Below are positions 52,848 to 63,903 of a DNA stretch of 64,000 bases, in pieces. Position 1 is the stretch's first letter. Every line of letters starts with the position of its first letter. The notes under the pieces were generated by a model, which was not told where the DNA came from, searched no databases, and worked only from the letters and a program-made list of their open reading frames with translations. The translations under genes and the position numbers were made by a program. Source of the DNA: Aureimonas psammosilenae (GTDB lineage Bacteria > Pseudomonadota > Alphaproteobacteria > Rhizobiales > Rhizobiaceae); assembly GCF_009176975.1 (NCBI RefSeq), contig NZ_WEZG01000001.1:1-64000 (forward strand), given 5' to 3'.

Positions 52848-53501
52848 TTAGCCAGCCTCTAGGCTGGCGGCGAGCGCGTTGGCGCGAAGACGACCCTTTC
52901 GGGCGAACCAGTGCGTGCAGGCGATCAGGAAGCCGTTCTCGATCCGCCCTTCGTCCACGGCCGCGATCAGCGCTTCCGCCGGCGCGGCGATCGGCCGGAT
53001 GTCCTCGTGCTCTTCGGCAAGGCCGGTCGAGGCTTCGAGTTCGGAGGCATCCACGATGGCGAGATAAACGATCGCATGCTCGTCGGTGAGGCCCGGCGAG
53101 GGCAGCATGGTGAAGCAGCGCTCGAGTGTCTTGGCCTGAAGTCCGCTTTCCTCGAAGAGTTCGCGCGCGGCCGAGGCGTCCGGCTCCTCGCCCTCGTCCA
53201 CGACGCCGGCCGGCAGTTCCAGCGCCGCGGCGTTCGGCGTCTTCAAGGCCGCGCCGATGCGGAACTGGCGGATCACCACGATGGCGTCGAGCACCGGATC
53301 GTAGGGCACCACCACCACCACCGAGCCGGTGGACAGAAGCTCGCGGCGCAAGGGGCCGATGCGCGATGCCCCGTCCAGCGACTGGTGCGTCACCGTCACC
53401 GCCTCGAAGTTGCGAAACCCGTCGCACAGCCGTTCGCGCTTGAGGATCTCGACGTCGAGCGACTGGTCGGCCAGGAGATCGCGGTAATGGGTGGCGCTCA
53501 T
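52848..53501 (-). CDS. Nudix hydrolase (ADP-ribose pyrophosphatase type)
   Basis: A 217-residue enzyme. The Nudix box is complete: GVVDEGEEPDASAARELFEE and then SGL. The core strand VVVVPYDPVLDAIVVIRQFR and the ELPAGVVDEG entry fit the ADP-ribose/NudF group. ATG 53501 overlaps the yejF stop. The last residues are encoded by a hairpin shared with the convergent neighbour. It is the end of the yej cluster transcript, with an unclear link to peptide uptake. Confidence 0.9.
   Translation of the reverse strand: MSATHYRDLLADQSLDVEILKRERLCDGFRNFEAVTVTHQSLDGASRIGPLRRELLSTGSVVVVVPYDPVLDAIVVIRQFRIGAALKTPNAAALELPAGVVDEGEEPDASAARELFEESGLQAKTLERCFTMLPSPGLTDEHAIVYLAIVDASELEASTGLAEEHEDIRPIAAPAEALIAAVDEGRIENGFLIACTHWFARKGRLRANALAASLEAG
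52851..52868. terminator. Hairpin between convergent genes
   Basis: GCCAGCC (52851-52857) pairs with GGCTGGC (52862-52868) around a four-base loop, just after the peptidase stop and inside the last codons of the Nudix gene. No U-run; a weak two-way terminator candidate. Confidence 0.4.
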
Positions 53502-55152
53502 TGCGAGGCGGCGTCCGTTCTCGTGGTTTCGATGCGGAAGGCGGCGGCCATCAGCGCCTTGGTGTAGTCGGTTTGCGGACGCTCGAAGATGTCCTCCGCC
53601 GGCCCCCGCTCCACCACCTGCCCGTTGCGCATCACGATCACCTCGTTGGCGAGCGCGCGCACCACCTTCAGGTCGTGACTGATGAAGAGATAGGCCAGAT
53701 CGTGCTTCCGCTGGAGGTCGCGCAGAAGATCGACCACCTGTGCCTGGACGCTCATGTCGAGCGCCGAGGTCGGCTCGTCCAGCATGACGAAGCGCGGGTT
53801 CAGCACCATGGCGCGCGCGATGGCGACGCGCTGGCGCTGGCCGCCGGAAAATTCGTGCGGGTAGCGGAAGCGAGCCTCGGGGTCGAGCCCGACCTCTTCC
53901 AGCGCGGAGACGACGCGGGCGTCCCGTTCGTCGGCGGAGAGTTTGCGCGCATGGACCTCCAGGCCTTCCCCGACGATGTCGGCGATGGACATGCGCGGGG
54001 ACAGCGAACCGAACGGGTCCTGGAACACGATCTGGACGCGCTCGCGAAGCGGTCGCATCGCGCCGAAGGAGCGGTCGTCGATCCGGTTGCCCTCGAAGGC
54101 GATATGGCCTTGCGACGAGATCATGCGGGTGAGGGCGAGGCCGAGCGTCGTCTTGCCCGATCCCGACTCGCCGACGACGCCGACCGTCTGTCCGGCGCGG
54201 ACCGTCAGGTCGATGCCGTCCACCGCCTTCACATGGTCGGACACGCGCCGGAAGAAGCCGGTGCGGATCGGAAACCACACCTTCACGTCCCGTCCTTCCA
54301 TCACGACAGGCGCGTTGGCATTGGCGGCGGGCGGGCGGCCCTTCGGTTCGGCCGCCAGAAGCCGCTTGGTGTATTCATGTTGTGGCGAAGCGAAGATGCG
54401 CTCCGTCGGGCCTTCCTCGACGATCCGGCCCTTGTACATCACACAGACGCGGTCGGCGATGCGCCGGACAATGCCGAGATCGTGGGTGATGAACAGCATC
54501 GCCATGCGGCGCTTCTGCTGCTGCACCTTCAGGAGTTCGAGGATCTGCGCCTGGACGGTGACGTCGAGCGCCGTTGTCGGCTCGTCGGCGACGAGGAGAT
54601 CGGGCTCGTTGGCGAGCGCCATGGCGATCATCACGCGCTGGCGCTGGCCACCGGACAGTTGGTGCGGATAAGCGCCGAGCCGTTTCTCTGGATCGCGGAT
54701 GCCGACCTGCCGGAGGAGTTCGAGCACACGCTCGCCCGTTTCTTTGGTGCCGAGCCCCCGGTGAACTTTGAGGATTTCGCCCACTTGCCGCTCGATCGTG
54801 TGAAGCGGGTTCAGCGAGGTCATCGGCTCTTGGAAGATCATCGAGATCTTGTTGCCGCGCACCCGGCGCAGAGCCTTCTCGTCCATGCCGATGAGGTTCT
54901 CGCCCCCGAACCGGATCTCGCCGCCGGGATGGCTCGCGGCCGGATAAGGCAGGAGCTTCAGGATCGACAGGGCAGAAACGGACTTGCCGGAACCGGACTC
55001 GCCCACCAGCGCCAATGTCTCGCCGGGCTTGATCGAAAAGGACACGCGGTCGACGGCAAGCGAGGTCCGCCCGCCGCCGTGAAAGGCGACGGACAAGTCG
55101 CGCACGTCGAGAAGCGGAGCTTCCGCCACCGCGGGCGTTGCTTCCAGCGCGC

Positions 55153-55156
<4 letters not shown>
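53498..55156 (-). CDS. yejF: Peptide ABC importer ATPase YejF (two fused domains)
   Basis: A 552-residue protein with two complete ABC modules. Each has Walker A ([14 protein letters not shown] near 55 and [14 protein letters not shown] near 340), a signature ([13 protein letters not shown] and [13 protein letters not shown]), and a Walker B ([13 protein letters not shown] and [13 protein letters not shown]). Fused duplication is typical of YejF. It drives import through YejB/YejE. ATG 55156 overlaps the stop of the cation exporter gene, which separates it from yejE. Confidence 0.95.
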
Positions 55157-56216
<1,060 letters not shown>

Positions 56217-56220
<4 letters not shown>

Positions 56221-56651
56221 GGCGCTGTCTTTTCTCGCATCAGGTCCATCAAGGAAATCCGTTCGATGCCGTGAGGTATTCGGAGCCGGCGATCGGAGGA
56301 AACGACAAGTCGGCATTCCGTCACGATGGCGCTTGCGACATGGATCGTATCGGGAAGCTTGCCCCCGAGCCAGGCACGGACTTCCACGCTCTTGCGCAAC
56401 ACGGATCGATCGACTGCGATGGACGTCATCAGGCGGCCCCCGAAGATCAACTCCTCATAAAGATCGCTGAGTGCCGTATCCCGTTCCTTCAGGGGCTTTA
56501 TCGAAATTTCTGCCCAAGTCAGTTCGCTCGTGATGAACCGCAGACCCTCCAGAGATTGCTGCCGTATGAAATCGAGGCCCGCCATCTCCTCGTGTTCGAC
56601 GGCCTCGATAAGAGCATTGGCGTCGAGGTAGATCGAAACCGTCAATCCCAT
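56217..56651 (-). CDS. PIN-domain toxin, VapC-like
   Basis: A 144-residue PIN protein. Acidic residues of the nuclease site are at Asp10 (IYLDANALIEAVE), a Glu in ELTWAEISI, Asp in LPDTIHVASAIV, and Asp in VVSSDRRL. Such proteins cut RNA, often tRNA, and are neutralised by a paired antitoxin. It overlaps its upstream partner by ten bases and its downstream neighbour by ATGA. The pair sits inside the yej operon between yejE and yejF. Confidence 0.88.
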
Positions 56652-56887
56652 TCGTCCCGGATGGCTCTGACACGTGCGACGGCTTCCTCGGACGTAACCG
56701 ACTTTCCGGGATTGGCCTCGTGATACGAGCGCACCCTTTCCAGGAAGTCGTCCCAGACGTTCTTTTCGGGTTGCTTTTCGATCGTGATCTGAACCGCATC
56801 GTCGGCGGAGAAATCGCCCCGCATGTCGTCCGGCAGCTTCTCCGCCGGATAATTCTCAAGCACGACGCGTGTCCTGGCTTCGCTCAT
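56642..56887 (-). CDS. Antitoxin-like partner of the PIN toxin
   Basis: An 81-residue acidic protein with ATG 56887 (AGGTGA upstream; GTG 56896 possible). The end, HEANPGKSVTSEEAVARVRAIRDEWD-type, is a helical toxin-binding tail; the start is short and beta-like. No clear HTH/RHH family name can be given. Its ten-base overlap with the toxin gene supports an antitoxin role. Confidence 0.75.
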   Translation of the reverse strand: MSEARTRVVLENYPAEKLPDDMRGDFSADDAVQITIEKQPEKNVWDDFLERVRSYHEANPGKSVTSEEAVARVRAIRDEWD

Positions 56888-56897
56888 GGCCGTCACC

Positions 56898-58112
56898 TTA
56901 CCTGAACGTCTTCCTCGGGTCGAAGGCGTCGCGCACGGCTTCGCCGACGAAAACGAGAAGCGACAGCATCAAAGATAGGACGAGGAAACCGGAAATGCCG
57001 AGCCAGGGGGCGGTCTGGTTGTTCTTGCCCTGCTGAAGGAGTTCGCCCAGCGACGGCGAGCCGGGCGGCAGGCCGAAACCGAGGAAGTCGAGCGAGGTCA
57101 GCGTCGTGATCGAGCCGTTGAGGATGAAGGGCAGGAAGGTCAGCGTCGCCACCATCGCGTTCGGCAGGAGGTGGCGGACGATGATCGTGCGGTCCTTGAC
57201 GCCCAGCGCGCGCGCCGCGTTCACATATTCGAAGTTGCGCGCCCTGAGGAACTCCGCCCTGACCACGCCGACGAAGGACACCCAGGAGAACAGAAGCATG
57301 ATGCCGAGGAGAATCCAGAAGCCCGGCGGCAGGATCGAGGCGATGATGAGAAGCACGAAGAGCGTCGGGATGGATGACCAGATTTCGATGAAGCGCTGGA
57401 AGATGAGGTCGGTCCAGCCGCCGAAATAGCCTTGCACCGCCCCGGCCGACACGCCGACGAGCGCGGAGAAGAAGGTGAGCACCAGGCCGAACAGAACCGA
57501 GATGCGGAAGCCGTAGATGATGCGGGCGAGGACGTCGCGCGCCTGATCGTCGGTGCCGAGCCAGTTCCAATTGCCGATCGTGCAGTTCACGTCCGAAACG
57601 CCGTTCGGGTACTTCGCGCAGCGGTCCTCTTTCGACAGGAGCCACCAGGGCGGGGAAGGGGCGTTGGTCGGGATCTCGTTGTTGACGGTCCGATAGGAAT
57701 AGCGGATCGGCGGCCAGATCATCCAACCGTTCGCGCCGACTTCCTCCTGGATGAAGGGGTCGCGATAGTTCGTGGTCGGCAGGAAGCCGCCGAACGTTTC
57801 CTCCGGGTAGTCGGTCACGAGCGGGTAGTAGAACTCGCCCTTGTACTGGACGAGAAGCGGCCGGTCGTTGGCGATGCCTTCGGCGAAGAGAGTCACTACG
57901 AACAGGACGGCGAAGATCCAGAAGGCCCAGAGTCCGCGCCGGTTCGCCTTGAAGTTCTCCAGCCGCCGCCGGTTGAGCGGCGACAGGCGTGAACGCGTGA
58001 CCATGGCGGACGGAGCCATCTGCGCGGTGCCGGCCGTGTCGATGGTGCGATCCTCGCGCGCTTCGATCGGCGCGGGGACGGTTTCACGGGTGTCGGGTTC
58101 GGGACGATCCAT
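56898..58112 (-). CDS. yejE: Peptide ABC importer permease YejE
   Basis: A 404-residue permease. A cytosolic N-terminus leads to a segment near 47-65 (LWAFWIFAVLFVVTLFAEG), then a long periplasmic loop and the BPD_transp_1 core with the coupling loop VNAARALGVKDRTIIVRHLL near 290. Length is usual for YejE. It lies three bases after yejB. It forms the importer with YejB and YejF. Confidence 0.95.
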   Translation of the reverse strand: MDRPEPDTRETVPAPIEAREDRTIDTAGTAQMAPSAMVTRSRLSPLNRRRLENFKANRRGLWAFWIFAVLFVVTLFAEGIANDRPLLVQYKGEFYYPLVTDYPEETFGGFLPTTNYRDPFIQEEVGANGWMIWPPIRYSYRTVNNEIPTNAPSPPWWLLSKEDRCAKYPNGVSDVNCTIGNWNWLGTDDQARDVLARIIYGFRISVLFGLVLTFFSALVGVSAGAVQGYFGGWTDLIFQRFIEIWSSIPTLFVLLIIASILPPGFWILLGIMLLFSWVSFVGVVRAEFLRARNFEYVNAARALGVKDRTIIVRHLLPNAMVATLTFLPFILNGSITTLTSLDFLGFGLPPGSPSLGELLQQGKNNQTAPWLGISGFLVLSLMLSLLVFVGEAVRDAFDPRKTFR

Positions 58113-58115
58113 GGC

Positions 58116-59207
58116 TCAGACCCGCCGGCTTTCGAAATCGATGCGCGGATCGATCCAGGTGTAGGTGAGGTCGGACAGGAGCGAGGTCAAAAGGCCGATC
58201 AGGGAGAAGATGTAGAGGGTCGCGAAGACCACCGGATAATCGCGCTTGTAGACGCTGTCGAAGCCCAGCAACCCCAGGCCGTCGAGCGAGAAGATCGTCT
58301 CGATCAGGAGCGAGCCGGTGAAGAAGGCCGAGATGAAGGCGCTCGGGAAGCCGGCGATGACGATCAGCATGGCGTTGCGGAAGACGTGGCCGTAAAGGAC
58401 GCGCCGCTCCGAGAGGCCCTTGGCGCGCGCCGTCACCACATATTGCTTTCGGATCTCATCGAGAAACGAGTTCTTCGTCAGAAGCGTCGTGGTGGCGAAG
58501 GCCGACAGGGACATCGCGATGAGGGGCAGCGTCAGGTGCCAGAAATAGTCGAGGATGCGCTCTGGCCACGAAAGTTGCGCCCAGTTGTCGGAGGTGAGGC
58601 CCGACAGGGGAAACCAGTCGTAGAAGGAACCGCCGGCGAAGAGGACGATGAGAAGGACGCCGAACAGGAAGCCCGGCACGGCATAGGCGACGATCACGAC
58701 CGCCGAGGTCCAGACGTCGAAGACGCTGCCGTCCTTCACCGCCTTGCGGATGCCGAGCGGGATCGAGATGCCGTAGGAAAGAAGCGTGATCCAGAGCCCC
58801 AGCGAGATCGAGACCGGCATCTTTTCGACGATGAGGTCGATCACGGAAACCGAGCGGAAATAGCTTTCGCCGAAATCGAAGCGTAGGTAGTTCCAGATCA
58901 TCAGGCCGAAGCGTTCCAGCGGCGGCTTGTCGAAGCCGAACTGCTGTTCGAGCTTGGCGATGAAGGCGGGGTCGAGTCCCTGCGCGCCGCGATAGCCGGA
59001 CGCCTCGCCGCTGCCGTTCTGGCCCCCGAAATCACCCGCCCCGCCGCCGACGCGGTCGGCCGCGCCGCCGCCCTGGCCGGAAAGGTTGGCGATCACCTGT
59101 TCCACCGGCCCGCCGGGCGCGAACTGGATCACCACGAAGGAAATCGCCATGATGCCGAAAAGCGTCGGGATCATCAGGAGAAGGCGTCGGAGGATATAGG
59201 CGCCCAT
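58116..59207 (-). CDS. yejB: Peptide ABC importer permease YejB
   Basis: A 363-residue permease with first membrane segment [20 protein letters not shown], a Gly-rich periplasmic insertion at about 45-72, and the core with [20 protein letters not shown] coupling loop near 280. Length is typical. It is followed by yejE three bases later and preceded by the two binding-protein genes. Confidence 0.95.
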   Translation of the reverse strand: MGAYILRRLLLMIPTLFGIMAISFVVIQFAPGGPVEQVIANLSGQGGGAADRVGGGAGDFGGQNGSGEASGYRGAQGLDPAFIAKLEQQFGFDKPPLERFGLMIWNYLRFDFGESYFRSVSVIDLIVEKMPVSISLGLWITLLSYGISIPLGIRKAVKDGSVFDVWTSAVVIVAYAVPGFLFGVLLIVLFAGGSFYDWFPLSGLTSDNWAQLSWPERILDYFWHLTLPLIAMSLSAFATTTLLTKNSFLDEIRKQYVVTARAKGLSERRVLYGHVFRNAMLIVIAGFPSAFISAFFTGSLLIETIFSLDGLGLLGFDSVYKRDYPVVFATLYIFSLIGLLTSLLSDLTYTWIDPRIDFESRRV

Positions 59208-59254
59208 GAACCTCTTTCGGTCGCAGCTTTAAAGGCTTCGTCGGATCGTTCGGG

Positions 59255-61132
59255 TTAAGCCCGCCCGATCGCCTTGGCCTTCGCTTCGTCGTACCACCAG
59301 AGCGACTCCACCGGAAAGGCATAATCCGGCTTCGTCGGCGCGAAGCCGAACATGTCCCAATGGGCGACGCGGTGAACGCCGGCATTGATGTTCGGCAGAT
59401 AATCGAGGCGGGCGCGAAGCACGCGGTCGAGGCAGCGCATGGCGCTCGTGTACGTAGCGCGATCCTTCGCCGCGCCGACGATCTCGACAAGCGCGTCGAC
59501 GCCCTCGTCCCCCATGCCGGCGAAATTGTAGGAGCCCGGAACGTCGCGCTGTTTCGAGCCGAAGAAGAGCTCGAGGCTCTGGCGCGTCGGCGTCGCCGTC
59601 AGGGAAAAGGCGATCAGCATCATGTCGTAGTCGAACCGGTTGCGCCGGTCCTGGTATTGCGCGTCGTCCACGAGCCGGAAGGAAGCGTCCACGCCGATGC
59701 GGCGCAGCGTTTCGAAGAACTTGGCGTAGACCCGCTGCTGCTCGGTGCCGTTGATCAGGAATTCGAGCGTGAAGGCCTCGCCCTTCTCGTTCATGAGGCG
59801 GCCGTTCTTTTGCGTCCAGCCGGCCTCGTTGAAAAGGCGCACGGCTTCGCGCAGGAGCTTCCTGTCGTTGCCCGAACGGTCGGAGACCGGCTGCACCCAG
59901 ACCTCGCCGAAAACCTCGTCCGGCACCTTGCCGCGCAAGGGCTCGAGCACCGCCAGCTCTTCCGGCGAAGGCTTGCCCTCGGCTTTGTAGACCGAGCCCT
60001 CGAAGGGCGAATCCGAATGGTCGCGCAGATTGAAGAGAAGGTTGGCGTTCGTCCATTCGAAGTCGAAGCACATGTTGATCGCGCGGCGCACGCGCGTATC
60101 GCGGAAGCGCTCCCGCCGCTGGTTCAGCGCCCAGCACTGGAAGCGCGGGCGCTTTTCTTCCGGGAATTCGGTCTTGAGGACACGGCGTTCGCGCACGGCG
60201 GGAAAATCGTATTCGGTCGCCCAGCTCCGCGTCGTGAATTCCTCGCGATAAGTGATCTGGCCCTTCTTGAAGGCTTCCAGCGCCGGCTGCCGGTCGCGGA
60301 AGAAGTCGATCCGCAGCGTGCCGAAATGATCGAGGCCGCGCGCGAAGGGCAGGTCCCTCGCCCAGTAATCCTCGCGTCGCTCGTATTCGATGAAGCGGCC
60401 GGTCTCGAAGCGCTTGATCTTGTAACGCCCGCTGCCGGGAATCTCGGTCAGGCCCGTGCGCTCGAACTCGCGGGAAGCGAAGAAGGCTTTAGGGACGATG
60501 AGGATGCTGCCCAAGGCTTCCAGAACCTCGACGGGCGTTTGGCGGCCTGAAAAAACGAGGCGCACGGTGCGTTCGTCCTCGGCAACAGCCTCCGTCAAAG
60601 GCCGCAGCGTGATGGCGAGGCTCGGATGCCCTTTGTCCTTCATGGTGAGGTACGAGAAGACGACATCCTCGGCCGTGACTTTCGCGCCGGTGGAGAAAGT
60701 CGCTTCGGGCCTGAGCGTCAGGGTGTACGAGTTGCGATCAGCGGAGATCGAGACGCTTTGCGCCAACGCGCCGTAGATCGCGTCGGGCTCGTCCAGCGCC
60801 GAGGTCATCAGCGTGTCGTAGAGCTTCTCCATCCGGGGCGGCGCGTTGCCCTGGAGAACGAAGGTGTTCAGCGTGTCGAAGGTCTGCGGGTTCTGGTTGC
60901 CGATCCAGTAGGCGACGTCGAGATGCATCGCCCCGCCGGCTGGGGCGTCCGGGTTGGCGTAGCCGAAATGGGTGAAGTCGGCCGCGTATTTCAGGTCGCC
61001 GAAGGCCGACAAGCCGTGGACCGGCGTGTCGGTCGGGGTTTGCGCGAACAGCACCTTCGGCAAGGCCGCCGCGCCGCCGGCCGCCAGCATCATCTGCCCG
61101 AAGCGGCGGCGCGAAAAAAGGAGGGCGCTCAC
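59255..61132 (-). CDS. YejA-like peptide-binding protein, second copy
   Basis: A 625-residue extracellular solute-binding protein, GTG 61132 overlapping the first copy's stop (GTGA). The signal SRRRFGQMMLAAGGAAALP is Tat-type. The mature protein begins LSAFGDLKYAADFTHFGYAN, then YTLTLRPEATFSTGAKVTAE as in YejA and oligopeptide binders. It shares layout with the upstream protein but differs in detail, suggesting a different peptide range. Confidence 0.93.
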   Translation of the reverse strand: MSALLFSRRRFGQMMLAAGGAAALPKVLFAQTPTDTPVHGLSAFGDLKYAADFTHFGYANPDAPAGGAMHLDVAYWIGNQNPQTFDTLNTFVLQGNAPPRMEKLYDTLMTSALDEPDAIYGALAQSVSISADRNSYTLTLRPEATFSTGAKVTAEDVVFSYLTMKDKGHPSLAITLRPLTEAVAEDERTVRLVFSGRQTPVEVLEALGSILIVPKAFFASREFERTGLTEIPGSGRYKIKRFETGRFIEYERREDYWARDLPFARGLDHFGTLRIDFFRDRQPALEAFKKGQITYREEFTTRSWATEYDFPAVRERRVLKTEFPEEKRPRFQCWALNQRRERFRDTRVRRAINMCFDFEWTNANLLFNLRDHSDSPFEGSVYKAEGKPSPEELAVLEPLRGKVPDEVFGEVWVQPVSDRSGNDRKLLREAVRLFNEAGWTQKNGRLMNEKGEAFTLEFLINGTEQQRVYAKFFETLRRIGVDASFRLVDDAQYQDRRNRFDYDMMLIAFSLTATPTRQSLELFFGSKQRDVPGSYNFAGMGDEGVDALVEIVGAAKDRATYTSAMRCLDRVLRARLDYLPNINAGVHRVAHWDMFGFAPTKPDYAFPVESLWWYDEAKAKAIGRA

Positions 61133-63057
61133 GTGCGCGGTGCCGGGATTTTGGCGGCCTTGGCTTCGTCGTACCACCAGAGCGCCGGCCAGCCGATGGA
61201 ATATTCCGGCAGTTTTTCCGGGTGCGAGAAGCGGTCCCAAAGCGCGATCCGCGCATCCACGCCGACATAGCTCGGGATCATGTACTGGTTGGCGAGAAGC
61301 ACGCGGTCGAGGGCCTTGGTGGCGGCAACGAGCGTGTCGCGATCCTTGGCCTGCACGACATTGGTGATGAGCTGATCAACGGCCGTGTTCTTGATGCCGG
61401 CATAGTTCTGCGAAGCGGCCTGATCGGCGGCGCCCGAACTCCAGTAGTCGTATTGCTCGTTGCCGGGCGAAAGCGACTGAGCGAGGCCGGTATAGATCAT
61501 GTCGTATTCGCGGGCGCGGATGCGGTTGATGTATTGCGAGGGATCGACCGGTCGGATCGTCATCTCGATGCCGATGCGCTTCAGGCTCTGCTGGTACTGG
61601 CCGACCATGCCGCCGAGCGTGTCGCCGTTGAGGATGATCTCGAAGGCGAAGGGCGCGTCGGTCTGGGCATTCACCAGCCGCCCGCCCTTCTGCTCCCAGC
61701 CCGCTTCCTTCAGGAGTTGCACGGCCCGGCGCAGGTTGTCGCGAATCTTGGTGTTGTCGCCGCCGACCGGATTTTCGTAAGGCGCGGTGAAGACGCTGTC
61801 GGGAATCTTGCCCTTCAACGGCTCCAGAAAGGCCAGTTCCTGCCCCTCGGGCACGCCGGACGAGGCCAGATCGGAGTTGAAGAAGAAGGAATTCGGCCGC
61901 TTGTACTCGCCATAGAACAGCGTCCGCTGCATCGTCTCGAAGTCGAGCGCGTAGTTCATGGCCTGACGCACGCGCAGGTCCTGGAACAAGGGTCTGCGCA
62001 GGTTCGGAACGAAGCCGATCATCAGTCCGGCCGTTCGATAGGGGTTCTCGTAACGCTCCTTTTTCACGAAGCCGTCGCGCACCGCCGGAAAGTCGTAGGC
62101 CGTCGCCCAGCGCGAGGCCCGCAACTCGAACCAGTAGTCGAACTGGTTGGCCTTGAAGGCTTCGAAGGCCACCGAGTCGTCGCGGAAATAAACGTACTCG
62201 ATCCGATCGACATTGTTCTGGCCGACATTCACCGGCAGATCGGCGCCCCAGTAATCCTCCACGCGCTCGAAGACGATGCCGCGGCCGGCATTCACCGAGG
62301 CGACCTTGTAGGGACCCGAGCCGAGCGGCGGCTCCAGCGTGGTCTCGCTGATCGAGCGCTGCCGGCCGTTCGCGTCCGTGCCCGTCCACCAGTGCTTCGG
62401 CAGGACGATGAGCTGACCGACGATGTTGGGCAGTTCGCGATTGTTCTTCTCGTCGAAGGTGAAGGTCACCTCGCGCTCGCCCGTTTGCGCGGCCGAGGCG
62501 ACGTGGCGGTAGTAGAAGCCCTGGCTCGGGTTCAGTTCTTTAAGCTGCGTGAAGCTCCAAACGACGTCTTCGGGCGTCACCGGCTTGCCGTCGTGCCATC
62601 TGGCCTGCGGATGAAGGCGGTAGGTCACGGAGGAATAGTCCTCGGGATAGGAAACCCCGTCCGCCAGAAGGCCGTATTCGGTCGACACCTCGTCTTCGGA
62701 GGCCTTCATCAACGTGTCGAAGGGGAGGCCGATGCCGGCGCCGGGATCGCCCTTGGAGAGGATCGGGTTCAAGGTGTCGAAGGAGCCGGTCTCGCTGAGC
62801 CGGATCGATCCGCCCTTCGGCGCCTGCGCGTTGACATAGTCGAAGCGCTCGAAGCCGGCAGCGTATTTCGGCTCGCCGATGAGACTGAGCCCGGTGCGCC
62901 ATTGCCGGGTCGCGGCGGCTTCCGGCGCGGCCGGCTGGATCGGCGCTTTTTCCGCCGCGCTTGGCGCGGCGTCTTCGGCAAAGGCGAGGCGCGGGGCGAG
63001 AACGAGGCTCGCTCCGCCAAGAAGGACATGGCGGCGGGACGGCAGGAAGTTCGTCAA
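61129..63057 (-). CDS. yejA: YejA-like peptide-binding protein, first copy
   Basis: A 642-residue binding protein with a Tat-type signal (SRRHVLLGGASLVLAPRLAF). The start of the mature fold is LSLIGEPKYAAGFERFDYVN and the binding core includes YRLHPQARWHDGKPVTPEDV. It delivers peptides (YejA relatives: microcin C-like and oligopeptides) to YejBEF. It is the first gene of the yej transcript, with a 132-bp gap to the cytochrome gene. Confidence 0.93.
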   Translation of the reverse strand: MTNFLPSRRHVLLGGASLVLAPRLAFAEDAAPSAAEKAPIQPAAPEAAATRQWRTGLSLIGEPKYAAGFERFDYVNAQAPKGGSIRLSETGSFDTLNPILSKGDPGAGIGLPFDTLMKASEDEVSTEYGLLADGVSYPEDYSSVTYRLHPQARWHDGKPVTPEDVVWSFTQLKELNPSQGFYYRHVASAAQTGEREVTFTFDEKNNRELPNIVGQLIVLPKHWWTGTDANGRQRSISETTLEPPLGSGPYKVASVNAGRGIVFERVEDYWGADLPVNVGQNNVDRIEYVYFRDDSVAFEAFKANQFDYWFELRASRWATAYDFPAVRDGFVKKERYENPYRTAGLMIGFVPNLRRPLFQDLRVRQAMNYALDFETMQRTLFYGEYKRPNSFFFNSDLASSGVPEGQELAFLEPLKGKIPDSVFTAPYENPVGGDNTKIRDNLRRAVQLLKEAGWEQKGGRLVNAQTDAPFAFEIILNGDTLGGMVGQYQQSLKRIGIEMTIRPVDPSQYINRIRAREYDMIYTGLAQSLSPGNEQYDYWSSGAADQAASQNYAGIKNTAVDQLITNVVQAKDRDTLVAATKALDRVLLANQYMIPSYVGVDARIALWDRFSHPEKLPEYSIGWPALWWYDEAKAAKIPAPRT

Positions 63058-63189
63058 CGGGCTCTCCGGGTCGGTTGGGGCACGTCAGACGGATTTTGTG
63101 GCCATCCTTCGGCAAGCCAAGGCGATAAACGAAAGTTTAGGTTCCGCAAACGCTTCGCTGCCGCCGTGACGGCCCGGTGACGCCCGCCC

Positions 63190-63903
63190 TCAAGGAGCGG
63201 GAGCGGGGGCCGGCGGCGTGGAAGGCTGGGCCGGGGTCGCGCCGGTGCCGGCGGCGGGCGCCTGCGGCTGGCTGTCCTCGCCTGGATTGGTCGTGGCGCC
63301 TGCCGGAGCTTCCGGAGCCGGCGCGCCGCCTTCGGGCGCAGGCGCGGCTTCGGCGGTGGGCAGGGCCTTCGGGCTGTCCGACAGGGTGCGCAGATAAGCG
63401 AGGAGGTCGCCGCGATCCTTGTCGTTCTTGATGCCCGCAAAGCCCATGGCCGTGCCCTTCACGGTGTCCTTGGGGCCGTGAATGAAGTGGTTCAGCTTGT
63501 CCCAGTCCCACTTGCCGTCGCCTTCCGCGGCGTAGGCCTTCATACCCGCCGAATAGGCAAAGCCCTCGTGGGTGGCGATCGGCCGCTCCACCAGATCCCA
63601 AAGGTCGGGGCCGACCTTGTTGGGGCCGCCCTTTTCGCCGGAATGGCAGGCCTGGCACTTCTTGAACTGGGCAAGACCGGCATCGGCATTGGCGCTGGCG
63701 AGCAACTGGGCGACGGGCGTCACCTCGTTGGAAGCGCCGCCGGTGGCCGCGGCAGCCGGCGTCGCGGCGCCTTCGATCGCATAGCCCGGCTTTTCGGGGA
63801 GTTCGGAATGGAACCATCCTTCCGCGAGAAGGCTGCCGCCGAACAGAACGAAAACGACCCCGAGCACCGCGCCGAAGATCTTGTTCGCCTCGAATGAGTT
63901 CAT
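63190..63903 (-). CDS. cycM: Membrane-anchored cytochrome c (CycM type) with Pro/Ala-rich tail
   Basis: A 237-residue class I cytochrome c. An N-terminal anchor (GAVLGVVFVLFGGSLLAEGW) leads to heme site CQACH (near residue 81) and an axial Met in AMGFAGIK. The family feature GPDLWDLVERPIATHEGFAYS is present. It carries electrons in the periplasm between respiratory complexes. The last roughly 65 residues are Ala/Pro/Glu-rich and low in complexity, longer than usual. Start ATG 63903; 63954 is possible. Confidence 0.93.
   Translation of the reverse strand: MNSFEANKIFGAVLGVVFVLFGGSLLAEGWFHSELPEKPGYAIEGAATPAAAATGGASNEVTPVAQLLASANADAGLAQFKKCQACHSGEKGGPNKVGPDLWDLVERPIATHEGFAYSAGMKAYAAEGDGKWDWDKLNHFIHGPKDTVKGTAMGFAGIKNDKDRGDLLAYLRTLSDSPKALPTAEAAPAPEGGAPAPEAPAGATTNPGEDSQPQAPAAGTGATPAQPSTPPAPAPAP

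Noticed and set aside
61222-63180. 652-codon plus-strand open frame across yejA
   Set aside because: Antisense to a clear binding protein; no domain in the translated frame.
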